From Actinomycetes bacterium (lineage in GTDB: Bacteria; Actinomycetota; Actinomycetes; Actinomycetales; Microbacteriaceae): 64,000 bases of DNA. Under the pieces are notes generated by a model. That model saw only the letters and a list, made by a program, of their open reading frames with translations, did not search any database and was not told the origin of the DNA. The DNA lies in NCBI GenBank assembly GCA_023428065.1, contig JAEYZI010000056.1, positions 3,371 to 67,370 of the forward strand, in the 5' to 3' direction. Below are positions 40,564 through 48,914 of this stretch, piece by piece; the stretch's first letter is position 1; each line of letters begins with the position of its first letter. A program made the position numbers and the translations under genes.

Positions 40564-42111
40564 ATGCCCGATCTCGCCCCGCTCCTCACCGCCCTCGGTG
40601 AGGCATCCGCGTCCCTGACGCCGGATGCGGCGCGCGGCTGGGCAGACCCCGAACTGCTCTCGGCGCAGCGGTCGCTCGCGGATGCGCGTCGGCGTCTCGA
40701 CGCGGCCGCCGCGGTCGTCGCGGGCGAGATCGCCTACCGCTCGCGGCGCGAACTCGGGCACTCGGGCCTCGCGGCGGGCTTCGGCCAGCGAACGGCCGAG
40801 GGGCTCATCTCGACCCTCACGGGCACCTCGACCCGCGACGCCCGCACGCTCGTGAAGGCGGCGGAGCTGCTGCCGACAGGGCCCGCGGGCGCGCTCGGTG
40901 ACGGGGAGCCCGTCGGCGGCGACGCCAGTAGTGAGGGTCGCCCCACGGTCCCGGCGCCTCGGCGGCCGCTCTGGCTGCAGGCACTCGGCGTCGCAGTCGT
41001 CTCGGGCGCGCTCTCCGTAGAGCAGGTCGACGTGATCCGCACGCGTCTCGGCGCCGTCACGGGCGCCGCCGACCTCGAGGCCGCCGCGCGGGCGGGCGCA
41101 TACCGCCCCGACGGGCCCGCTGATGCACCCGCCGGCGCGATGGGCGCGCGCCTCGCCGTACTCGACCGGGCACTCCAGGAGGCCGTCGACCGCCTTGCCG
41201 CCCGGGCGAGCTCGCTCACGGTCGAGCAGCTCGCCGTCGGCGCGGCCGCGGAGCGCGACGACCTCGATCTCGCCGGGGTCGCCGCGCGCGAGCGCGAACT
41301 GCGCGACAAGCGGTATCTCCGGGTGTCGACGCAACTCGACGGCATGACCCGCATCCACGGCCTGCTCGACCCCGAGTCGGCGGCGATCGTCGTGCCCGTG
41401 CTCGATGCCGCCACCTCGCCGCGCCGCGGAGGCCCGCGCTTCGTCGACCCGAGCGCCGAGGCGCGTGCGGACGATCTCGTGCGGGATGAGCGCACGACCG
41501 ACCAGGTCACGCTCGACACGCTCGTCGACCTCGTGCGCATCGGCGCCCGCGTCGACGACGGCCGACTGCTCGGCGACCGGAAGCCCGCGGTGCGCATCCT
41601 CGTCACGAAGGCCGACCTCGAGGCACCGCTCGACGACGACCGCGGCGAAGGCGTCGCATCCCGGCCGGGCGTCGCACACTTCGAGGGGCAGAACGAGCCC
41701 GTCTCCATCGCGACCGCCGAGCGCTACATCTGCTCCTCGGGCGCGGTGCCCGTTCTCTTCGACGACGACGGTCGCGCGCTCAACCTCGGACGCGAGCAAC
41801 GCCTGTTCAGCGAGAAGCAGCGGATCGTCCTGGCCGCTCGCGACGGCGGATGCCTCATGTGCGACCGCCCGCCCTCGTGGTGCGAGGCCCACCACATCGA
41901 CCACTGGGACGAACATCGCGGCCGCACTGACGTCGACGATGGCGTGCTGCTGTGCCGTCACTGCCACCTGCTGCTGCACAACCGGCGCTGGCGCATCCGG
42001 CGCACGGGCGCCGACTACCGACTGGAGCGGCCCGATGGGGACGGCATTCTCAGGAGCGTCGCCCTGCCGTCACGAAGTCGCGCCCTGCAACGCCTCCGCG
42101 CGACAGGCTGA
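40564..42111 (+). CDS. DUF222/HNH endonuclease family protein
   Basis: 515 aa. The N-terminal two thirds are a helical DUF222 domain (LADARRRLDAAAAVVAGEIAYRSRRELGHSGLA; TGTSTRDARTLVKAAELLP). The C-terminus is an HNH nuclease with zinc Cys pairs: CLMCDRPPSWCEAHHIDHWDEH, DGVLLCRHCHLLLHNRRW. This fusion is multiplied in actinobacteria, especially Microbacteriaceae, where copies have been linked to mobile or selfish origins; their role is unknown. All HNH residues look intact. Confidence 0.88.
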   Translation: MPDLAPLLTALGEASASLTPDAARGWADPELLSAQRSLADARRRLDAAAAVVAGEIAYRSRRELGHSGLAAGFGQRTAEGLISTLTGTSTRDARTLVKAAELLPTGPAGALGDGEPVGGDASSEGRPTVPAPRRPLWLQALGVAVVSGALSVEQVDVIRTRLGAVTGAADLEAAARAGAYRPDGPADAPAGAMGARLAVLDRALQEAVDRLAARASSLTVEQLAVGAAAERDDLDLAGVAARERELRDKRYLRVSTQLDGMTRIHGLLDPESAAIVVPVLDAATSPRRGGPRFVDPSAEARADDLVRDERTTDQVTLDTLVDLVRIGARVDDGRLLGDRKPAVRILVTKADLEAPLDDDRGEGVASRPGVAHFEGQNEPVSIATAERYICSSGAVPVLFDDDGRALNLGREQRLFSEKQRIVLAARDGGCLMCDRPPSWCEAHHIDHWDEHRGRTDVDDGVLLCRHCHLLLHNRRWRIRRTGADYRLERPDGDGILRSVALPSRSRALQRLRATG

Positions 42112-42135
42112 CCCGCCGCGCGCCGTCCAACCGCC

Positions 42136-43077
42136 TCAGGCGACCGACACGAGAGCGTGCAGCGGATGCCGCTCCGGCAGCACCGCGAGCGCCTCCGCCC
42201 CGTCGAGGCCCGTGCCGTGCGGCGCCTCGAACCGGGCAGCCGGGTGCACGGCCCGCACGGCGTCCTCGAACGATTCCCGCACGACGCGGCCACCGAACAC
42301 ACCGCCGATCGCGCTCACGAGGGGCGACACCTCCGTGCCCGCCCGGCGCAGCGCCGTCACCGCCGAGAGGGCGAGCTCCTCACCCGCCTCGCGACAGATG
42401 CGCGCGGCCACCGCATCCGTCTCGGCGCGCGCGGCGACCGCCCGCGCGAACCACGCGATGACGCTCACGCGGGCCGGATCCGACTGCAACTGCACGTACG
42501 CGTCGTCGAGCTCGTGCCAGCGAGCCCGCACGACCTCGGTGAGCGACGTCGCCGGACCCCGACCGTCGTGGGCGCGCATGACGGCGTCGAGCGCCTGCCG
42601 CCCCACCCAGAAGCCGCTCCCCGCGTCGCCCATGAGGTAGCCCCAGCCGTCGACGCGGGCCACGCCCGAGGGGCCGACAGCGAGGATGATCGAACCCGTG
42701 CCGCTCGCAACCACGACCCCCGGCAGCTCGCCGAGGGTTCCGAGGTACGAGGTGACCGAGTCGTGCGCGAGCACCACACGGCGGGGCGCGTGATCGCCGA
42801 GCAGAACCCGCAGCTCCCCCGCGTCGTGCTCGACGCTCGTGAGGCCCGACGCCCCCACCGCGACCGTATCGAGGCGGAGGCCGCTCGCGACCGCGCGCGC
42901 GGCATCCGCGAGCTGCGGCAGCAGCGGGCGATCCGTGAGAACGCCCGGCAGCACGCGCTCGACGGGCTCCGCCCCCGGGCGCACGACGCGGAGCTTGATC
43001 CCCGTCTGACCGGCGTCGATCGCGAGCGTCGCCGTCGCATCGGCGGCGGGGTCGCCCGGGGCGTCGATCGTGCTCAC
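42136..43077 (-). CDS. BadF/BadG/BcrA-type N-acetylglucosamine kinase-like ATPase
   Basis: 313 aa from GTG 43077. Actin-like ATPase fold: LAIDAGQTGIKLRVV (phosphate 1), VVVASGTGSIILAVGPSG (phosphate 2), GWGYLMGDAGSGFWVGRQAL and GGVFGG near the end. GWGYLMGDEGSG-like motifs mark GlcNAc kinases of the BadF group, which phosphorylate amino sugars. It is divergent from the alpha-mannosidase/symporter operon, so it may serve glycan-derived sugar use. The longer open frame upstream overlaps that operon's start and is not used. Confidence 0.8.
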   Translation of the reverse strand: MSTIDAPGDPAADATATLAIDAGQTGIKLRVVRPGAEPVERVLPGVLTDRPLLPQLADAARAVASGLRLDTVAVGASGLTSVEHDAGELRVLLGDHAPRRVVLAHDSVTSYLGTLGELPGVVVASGTGSIILAVGPSGVARVDGWGYLMGDAGSGFWVGRQALDAVMRAHDGRGPATSLTEVVRARWHELDDAYVQLQSDPARVSVIAWFARAVAARAETDAVAARICREAGEELALSAVTALRRAGTEVSPLVSAIGGVFGGRVVRESFEDAVRAVHPAARFEAPHGTGLDGAEALAVLPERHPLHALVSVA

Positions 43078-43129
43078 GAGGGAACGATAGCCCCGGACGT
43101 AGACTCGCCGTGTCGGTGAGGGAGGGTCG

Positions 43130-46084
43130 ATGGCCGGTTTCCCCTCGTTCCTCCTGGGCATCCGCGTGCAGCAGCCCGGCCAGTACCTGCGACTGCGGGG
43201 CATCCGCGACCGCGTCTACGAGACGGTCGCCCCGCTCGACGCGGAGGTCGCGCGCTCGGCCGAGCCCATCCCGTTCGGCGCGCTCGACCGCTCCGCCTTC
43301 CGCCCCATCCGCGCCGGACAGTCCTTCGGCGGACCGCTCGCCTGCGCCTGGCTGCGGCTCACGGGCGAGGTGCCCGCGGATGCCGAGGGCGCCGTCGTGT
43401 TGCTCGGCCTGCGCGGGGAGGCGCTCGTGCACGACGCGGACGGCGCGATCGTCGGCGCGACGACGGCGGTGTTCCAGCAGGGCGACCTGCCGCACGCCGG
43501 CGGACGCTACCGTCCCGTCGGAGAGCCGCTCGCGGCGGGCACGCGCGTCGAGCTCTACGCCGACGCCGCCTACAACGGCTTCATCCTCTACTCGGTGGGC
43601 CGCGGCGTCTTCCACGGCGCGCACCTCGCCCGGCGCGACGACACCGTCTTCGGGCTCTACTACGACTACCTCACGCTCGCCGTGCTCGCGGGCGCGACCG
43701 AGGACTCCGCCCTCGCGGAGGGGCTGCGCGCCGCACTCGACGAGGCGTGGCGGCTCTTCCGTGCGGGGGACGCCGCGGGCGCCCGCGCGGCGCTCGCCGA
43801 GCCGCTCGCCCGGCCCGCCGCATCCGACGTGGTCTTCTCGGCGGTCGGGCACGGCCACCTCGACATGGCGTGGCTGTGGCCGCTGCGGGAGACACGCCGC
43901 AAGGCGGCCCGCACCTACACGCGCGCGCTCGAGACGATCGACCGCCGCCCCGGCTACATCTACGGCACGAGCCAGCCGCAGCAGCTCGCCTGGATGAAGC
44001 AGGAGCAGCCGGCGATCTACGCGCGCATCCGCGAGGCGGTCGCCGCCGGACGCATGGAGCTGCAGGGCTCGTTCTGGGTCGAGCCCGACACCAACCTGCC
44101 GAGCGGCGAGGCGCTCGTGCGCCAGGCGACGGTGGGGCGGCGGTTCCTGCGCGAGGAGTTCGGGCTCGACGACGAGCAGCTGCGACTGTGCTGGCTGCCC
44201 GACACCTTCGGCTATTCGGGCCAACTGCCGCAGATCCTCCGGGGCGCGGGCATGGACCGCTTCGTGACGATCAAGCTCGCCTGGAACACGACCAACGTCT
44301 TCCCCCACCGCACCTTCCGGTGGCGTGGCATCGACGGCACCGACGTGCTCGTGCACATGCCCCCGGAGGGCGATTACAACTCGCGCGCCGCGGCCGACAA
44401 CCTGCTCACGGCGCTGCGCCGCTACCCGGAACGCGCGCTCGGGCGCGCGCTCCTCGTCTACGGATCGGGCGACGGCGGAGGCGGGCCGGGCGAGATCCAC
44501 CTCGAGCTGCTCGAGCGCGAGATCGGACCCGACGGCGAGGGCATCCGCGGCCTCCCCCGCGTCGAGTTCTCCACGGCCCGCGCGTTCTTCGACAAGCTGG
44601 AGGCCCTGCCCGGGATCGGCGAGCTGCACGAGCACACGGGCGAGCTGTACCTCGAGGCGCACCAGGGCACCTACACGACGCAGGCCGCGACGAAGCGCCA
44701 CAACCGCACGGTCGAGCGGATGCTGCACGACGTCGAGGCGCTCACCGTCGCGGCCGGCGGCGACACCCGCCGCGAGCTCGAGCCCATCTGGCGCGACGTG
44801 CTGCTGCACCAGTTCCACGACATCCTCCCGGGCTCGGCGATCGAGCGGGTCAACCGCGAGGCGCGCGAGACCTACACGCGTCTCGAGGGCGAGCTCGACG
44901 CGCTCGCCGACGAGCTGCTCTCGCGCCTCTCGCACGGCGACCGCCTGGGCGTGGTCAACCTCACGAGCTTCGCGCGCGACGAGCACGTGCGCATCGACGG
45001 CACCTGGCATCGCGCCGTCGTCGGCCCCTACGCGGCCGCACGCGTCGAGCCCGCACCCGGCCCCTTCGGGCTCACCGCGCTCCCCGGGTCGATCTCCAAC
45101 GGGATCCTCGAGCTGCGCTTCGACGCACGCGGCGTCATCACCTCGCTCACCGACCGCGCCGGTACCCAGCACGCGAGGGCCGGCCTCAACCGGATCGTCG
45201 TGCACCGCGACCCCTATCAGTGGCCGTTCGACGCGTGGGACATCGACCCCCGCTACGCCGAACGCAGGCCGCGGCGACTCCGGCTCGTCGCATCCTCGTC
45301 GCACGTCGACGGCCCGACGGTCGTGCGCGAGCAGCGGCTGGCGGGCGACGGCGTCGACATCGAGCAGCGCATCGTGCTCGAGGCCGGCAGCGAGCTCGTG
45401 CGCTTCGACACGCGCGTCGAGTGGTACGCGAGCCACCGGATGCTACGCGCCGAGTTCCGCCCCACCCGCTGGGCCGACGAGGCCGCGTGCGAGATCCAGT
45501 TCGGCCACATCCGGCGCCCGACGACCGAGCGCGACTCGGTGGAGCGGGCGCAGTTCGAGGTCGTCGCGCATCGGTGGATCGCGGTCGAGGACGAGCACGG
45601 CGGCTTCGCGCTGCTCAACGACGGCAAGTACGGGCATCGCGCGAAGAACGGCCTGCTGAGCCTCAACCTGCTGCGCTCCCCCACGTTCCCCGACCGCACG
45701 GCCGACCGCGGCGTGCACGAGTTCAGCTACGCCGTGCGGCCCTTCGCCCCCGGCGCGCTCGGCGACGTCATCCGCGACGGCTACCGGCTCAACAGCCCCC
45801 TCCGGCCCGCGCCGGGCGTCGCGTTCGAGAGCCTCGTCGAGGCGAGCGACCCGGGGGTCGTCGTCGAGACGGTCGCGCGCGCCGAGACGGGCGAGGGCAC
45901 CATCCTGCGCCTCTACGAGAGTCTCGGCCGGGAGAGCACGCTGCGGCTCGCGACGCGCATCCCGCACACGCGGGCGACGCGCGTCGACCTGCTCGAGCGA
46001 CCCGTCGGCCCCGTCGGCGGCGCCGACCTCGACGCGATCACCCTCCACCCCTTCGAGCTCGCCACGATCCTGCTGGAGTCGTGA
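43130..46084 (+). CDS. alpha-mannosidase, glycoside hydrolase family 38
   Basis: 984 aa, full length for the family. Zinc-site and catalytic motifs are GHGHLDMAWLWPLRET (Asp245) and nucleophile Asp358 in CWLPDTFGYSGQLPQ; HQFHDILPGSAI supplies a further zinc His. The N-terminal ~190 residues are the helical/beta region seen in bacterial GH38, and a large beta-sandwich follows from ~residue 600. No signal peptide, so it acts in the cytoplasm on imported mannosides, which fits the sugar symporter gene that overlaps its stop (TGATG). Glu, Cys and Asp content is typical of the host. Confidence 0.92.
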   Translation: MAGFPSFLLGIRVQQPGQYLRLRGIRDRVYETVAPLDAEVARSAEPIPFGALDRSAFRPIRAGQSFGGPLACAWLRLTGEVPADAEGAVVLLGLRGEALVHDADGAIVGATTAVFQQGDLPHAGGRYRPVGEPLAAGTRVELYADAAYNGFILYSVGRGVFHGAHLARRDDTVFGLYYDYLTLAVLAGATEDSALAEGLRAALDEAWRLFRAGDAAGARAALAEPLARPAASDVVFSAVGHGHLDMAWLWPLRETRRKAARTYTRALETIDRRPGYIYGTSQPQQLAWMKQEQPAIYARIREAVAAGRMELQGSFWVEPDTNLPSGEALVRQATVGRRFLREEFGLDDEQLRLCWLPDTFGYSGQLPQILRGAGMDRFVTIKLAWNTTNVFPHRTFRWRGIDGTDVLVHMPPEGDYNSRAAADNLLTALRRYPERALGRALLVYGSGDGGGGPGEIHLELLEREIGPDGEGIRGLPRVEFSTARAFFDKLEALPGIGELHEHTGELYLEAHQGTYTTQAATKRHNRTVERMLHDVEALTVAAGGDTRRELEPIWRDVLLHQFHDILPGSAIERVNREARETYTRLEGELDALADELLSRLSHGDRLGVVNLTSFARDEHVRIDGTWHRAVVGPYAAARVEPAPGPFGLTALPGSISNGILELRFDARGVITSLTDRAGTQHARAGLNRIVVHRDPYQWPFDAWDIDPRYAERRPRRLRLVASSSHVDGPTVVREQRLAGDGVDIEQRIVLEAGSELVRFDTRVEWYASHRMLRAEFRPTRWADEAACEIQFGHIRRPTTERDSVERAQFEVVAHRWIAVEDEHGGFALLNDGKYGHRAKNGLLSLNLLRSPTFPDRTADRGVHEFSYAVRPFAPGALGDVIRDGYRLNSPLRPAPGVAFESLVEASDPGVVVETVARAETGEGTILRLYESLGRESTLRLATRIPHTRATRVDLLERPVGPVGGADLDAITLHPFELATILLES

Positions 46085-47448
46085 TGGCCCCCGAGCCGCC
46101 CGCCCCGACGCGCGACGCCCCTGCGGCCGCGACGGGCCGGGTCGCGTCGCCGCGCGCCCAGGCGGCCGCGGTCGTCGCGGCGGGGTTCGGCCAGAACGTC
46201 GTGCTCACGACCGTCACGACCTTCGCGCTCGCCTACCTCATCCAGTACGCGGGCATCTCGAGCGCCGGCATCGCGGTCGTGACGGCGATCATCACGGCGG
46301 CGAAGATCGTCGACGCGTTCACCGATCCGCTCATGGGCGTGCTCATCGACCTCACCCGCACGAGGTGGGGCAAGCTCCGGCCCTACATCCTGTTCTCCGC
46401 GGCCCCCGTCGCGGCGCTCACGGCGCTCATGTTCGCGGTGCCGGATGCCGCCGAGCCCGCGCAGCTCGCGTACTTCGGGGTCGTCTACCTGTTGTGGGGC
46501 TTCGCCTACACCGTGTGCGATGTGCCGTTCTGGGGTCTCATCGGTTCGGCCTTCCCCGACCCGGCTCGCCGCACGCGCGTGATCGCCGATGTGCGCGCAT
46601 TCGGCGCGATCTCGCTCGGGCTCGCCACCCTCGGGATGCCGTGGCTCGCGCGGGCGCTGTCGGGTGGCGGCGAGGCGACGGGCTCCGGGTGGACGCTCGC
46701 CGTGCTCCTCACCTCGGCCGTCGGGATGGGGCTCTACCTGCTCGCCTTCGCGGTGCCGCGCGAGCGCGCGTCGACACTCGCGCAGAGGAGGCTCACCCTC
46801 CGCGAGCTCGCCGGGACGCTCGTGCGCAACACCCCGCTCCTGCTCGTGCTGCTCGGGTCGGTCCTGGGCTTCGGGCGTTACATCGTGCAGGCCGGGGGTG
46901 CGGTTTTCGTCGTGGTCGCCTACGGAGACGAGGGGCTCTTCACGCTCATCGGCGCCGCGATCATCGCGGGCCTCGTGCTCTCGAGCTTCCTCACGCCCCT
47001 CCTGGCCCGGCGCGTGGGAGGGCGCGCTCTCGTGATCGGGTCGTCGCTCGCGGGCGCCGTCCTCTACGTCGCGATGTACCTCGTCGGCTTCGCGAGCATC
47101 CTGCCGATCGTCTTCTTCATCTTCCTCACGGGTCTCACCCTCGGCGTGTTCCTCGTCGTGCAGGCCACGATGATCGCGGACGCGGTCGACGACGCCGAGC
47201 GCCGCACCGGCATCCGCAACGACGGCGTCTCGTTCGCGACGCTCACCTTCGTGTCGAAGATCATGAGCGCCCTTGCGGTGCTCGTGTTCGGCCTGTTCGT
47301 GGCGGCGGCCGGCTATCAGGCGGATGCCGCGGTGACGCCCGCCATGCAGCAGACGGTCTTCGCCGCGATCACGCTCGTGCCCGCCGCGAGCTGCGTCGTC
47401 TCGGCGATCCCCTTCGCGTTCATCCGCCTAAGTGCCCGTTCCGCGTGA
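46084..47448 (+). CDS. GPH-type glycoside:cation symporter (MFS)
   Basis: 454 aa with twelve hydrophobic segments. The GPH signature is visible: KIVDAFTDPLMGVLIDLTRTRWGKLRPYIL after helix 2, and VPFWGLIGSAFPDPARRTRV in the middle loop. Family members take up disaccharides and oligosaccharides with cations. The gene overlaps the alpha-mannosidase stop, so the pair probably imports and cleaves mannose-containing oligosaccharides. Its TGA lies within the inverted-repeat element at 47432. Confidence 0.88.
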   Translation: MAPEPPAPTRDAPAAATGRVASPRAQAAAVVAAGFGQNVVLTTVTTFALAYLIQYAGISSAGIAVVTAIITAAKIVDAFTDPLMGVLIDLTRTRWGKLRPYILFSAAPVAALTALMFAVPDAAEPAQLAYFGVVYLLWGFAYTVCDVPFWGLIGSAFPDPARRTRVIADVRAFGAISLGLATLGMPWLARALSGGGEATGSGWTLAVLLTSAVGMGLYLLAFAVPRERASTLAQRRLTLRELAGTLVRNTPLLLVLLGSVLGFGRYIVQAGGAVFVVVAYGDEGLFTLIGAAIIAGLVLSSFLTPLLARRVGGRALVIGSSLAGAVLYVAMYLVGFASILPIVFFIFLTGLTLGVFLVVQATMIADAVDDAERRTGIRNDGVSFATLTFVSKIMSALAVLVFGLFVAAAGYQADAAVTPAMQQTVFAAITLVPAASCVVSAIPFAFIRLSARSA

Positions 47449-47489
47449 TTGTGCCCGTTCCTTCGGGTGCAATCACGCGCAATGGGCAC
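47432..47489. repeat. interspersed inverted-repeat element, copy 1
   Basis: GTGCCCGTTCCGCGTGATTG (47432-47451) and CAATCACGCGCAATGGGCAC (47470-47489) form a near-perfect 20-bp inverted repeat (18 of 20 paired) with an 18-base loop that itself repeats TGCCCGTTCC. It lies between two convergent genes and contains the symporter stop codon. Copy 2 is at 48363. Possibly a REP-like element that also serves as a bidirectional terminator. Confidence 0.65.
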
Positions 47490-47494
47490 ATCGG

Positions 47495-48334
47495 TCAGTC
47501 GCGCCAGCTGTGGCGAGGCTCGTAGCCGAGCACCTCGCGCGCGTGGTCGATCGAGAGCAGGGTCTCGTGCTCGCCGAGCGCGCGGCGCACCTCGACCTCG
47601 GGGAAGAACTCCGCCATGAGGGAGGCGCTCGAGCGGTTCATGACGGTGTCGGATGCCGCGATGATGAAACGGTCGAAGCCGGGCCGCGCGGCGACGAGCG
47701 CGCGCTCGACGGCCTGTGCCGCATCCCGCGCGTCGATGTAGCCCCAGAGGTTCCAGCGGCGCGACGCGGGGTCGTCTTGGAACGCGGCGAAGCCCGGATA
47801 ATCGTCCGGCACCATGACGTTCGAGAAGCGCAACGCCGTGATCGAGAGCTCCGGGTTCCACCGCACGACCTTTCGCGCGAGCTCCTCCTCGAGGTGCTTG
47901 CCGAGCGAGTAGACGCTCTCGGGGCGCGTGTCGTACTCCTCGTCGACGGGCGCGTACGGCGGGTCGATCGCGAACGGCAGGCCGAGCACGGTCTCGCTCG
48001 ACGCCGTGATGATGCGCCGGATGCCTGCCCGCCGCGCCGCCTGCACGACGTGGAACGTCGCGAGCACGTTGTTCTGGAAGGTCGCGACATCCGTCTCGAT
48101 GCCGGGCGCGGGGATCGCGCCGAGGTGCACGACGCCGTCGAGGCCCGCGTGCCGCTCGTCGATTCCGCTCAAGGCGTCGACCACGGCGCCGTAGTCGGTG
48201 AGGTCGACGCGTGTGAACCCGTCGCGCCGGGGCCCCGCGATGTCGAGGGCGACGACGTCGTGCCCGTTCGCTCGCAGCTCCCGCTCGACGACGCTTCCGA
48301 GCTTGCCGCTCGCTCCCGTGACCGCGATCCTCAT
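47495..48334 (-). CDS. NAD-dependent epimerase/dehydratase
   Basis: 279 aa short-chain (extended SDR) protein. Rossmann motif VTGASGKLGSVV, VVHLGAIPAPG, catalytic ITASSET and Y-x-x-x-K in ESVYSLGKHLEEELA are all present. It is similar to bacterial UDP-sugar epimerase/uronate dehydrogenase-like enzymes; the short C-terminus and DDYPGFAAFQDDPASRRWNLWGYIDARD suggest an oxidoreductase of the uronate dehydrogenase-like group. It is bracketed by the two copies of the inverted-repeat element. Substrate not certain. Confidence 0.82.
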   Translation of the reverse strand: MRIAVTGASGKLGSVVERELRANGHDVVALDIAGPRRDGFTRVDLTDYGAVVDALSGIDERHAGLDGVVHLGAIPAPGIETDVATFQNNVLATFHVVQAARRAGIRRIITASSETVLGLPFAIDPPYAPVDEEYDTRPESVYSLGKHLEEELARKVVRWNPELSITALRFSNVMVPDDYPGFAAFQDDPASRRWNLWGYIDARDAAQAVERALVAARPGFDRFIIAASDTVMNRSSASLMAEFFPEVEVRRALGEHETLLSIDHAREVLGYEPRHSWRD

Positions 48335-48362
48335 GAGCCCAGTCTCCCCCTTCCCCTGAGTT

Positions 48363-48414
48363 CCCGTTCCGCGTGATTGTCGCCGAAGGAACGGGCACTA
48401 ACACGCGGAACGGG
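48363..48414. repeat. interspersed inverted-repeat element, copy 2
   Basis: CCCGTTCCGCGTG (48363-48375) pairs perfectly with CACGCGGAACGGG (48402-48414). The 18 bases CCCGTTCCGCGTGATTGT are identical to 47435-47452 in copy 1. It ends at the stop codon of the MarR gene (TAG, 48417-48419 on the minus strand), and an extra GAACGGGCAC lies in the loop. Confidence 0.65.
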
Positions 48415-48416
48415 CA

Positions 48417-48914
48417 CTATCGCCGGGCGGGGGGTGCGGGGGCGGGGGGTGGGGGTGGGGTGGGGGCGGGGGACGAGGCGCTCGCGAGGTCGTGCAACAG
48501 GAGGGTGACGCGCTCGATGTCGACGAGCGGCCAGTCGGCGACGACCTCGGTCAGCAGTCCCTCGTAGCGGGCGCGGGCGAGCGCGAGCCGCGCGGCGCCC
48601 TCGTCGGTCACCGTGATGAGCTTGATGCGCCCGTCCGACTCGTCGGCGACGCGACGCACGAGCCCGAGCTCCTCGAGCTCTGTGACGCTACGGCTCACCT
48701 GACCCTTGTCGGCGTTCAGGCGCTCGGCGAGGCCCGACACGGTCGTCGAGCCACGGCGCTCGATGACCGACAGCACCTTGAAGGTGCCGGGCAGCATCCC
48801 CGGGCTCACGGTCTCCGCGGCCTGCGCGTACACCCGGCGCACCCCGACGAGGAGCTCGCTGAACGCTCCCTCGAGGCCGCGCACGGCCTCCTGCCGGGGG
48901 TCGGTGCCGCTCAT
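48417..48914 (-). CDS. MarR family transcriptional regulator
   Basis: 165 aa. Winged helix: GMLPGTFKVLSVIERRGSTTVSGLAERLNADKGQVSRSVTELEELGLVRRVADESDGRIKLITVT. Flanking helices fit MarR dimerisation. The C-terminus is a long Pro/Ala tract (PAPTPPPPPAPAPPARR), encoded by a C/G-rich repeat at 48417-48475, and probably reads into sequence spread by the adjacent repeat element. The gene follows the efflux pump with an ATGA overlap, so pump and regulator are made together and the regulator likely represses the shared promoter at 50666. Confidence 0.88.
   Translation of the reverse strand: MSGTDPRQEAVRGLEGAFSELLVGVRRVYAQAAETVSPGMLPGTFKVLSVIERRGSTTVSGLAERLNADKGQVSRSVTELEELGLVRRVADESDGRIKLITVTDEGAARLALARARYEGLLTEVVADWPLVDIERVTLLLHDLASASSPAPTPPPPPAPAPPARR

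Noticed and set aside
41405..42640. 411-codon plus-strand frame over the HNH gene
   Set aside because: Ser/Thr/Arg-rich shadow of the DUF222/HNH gene.
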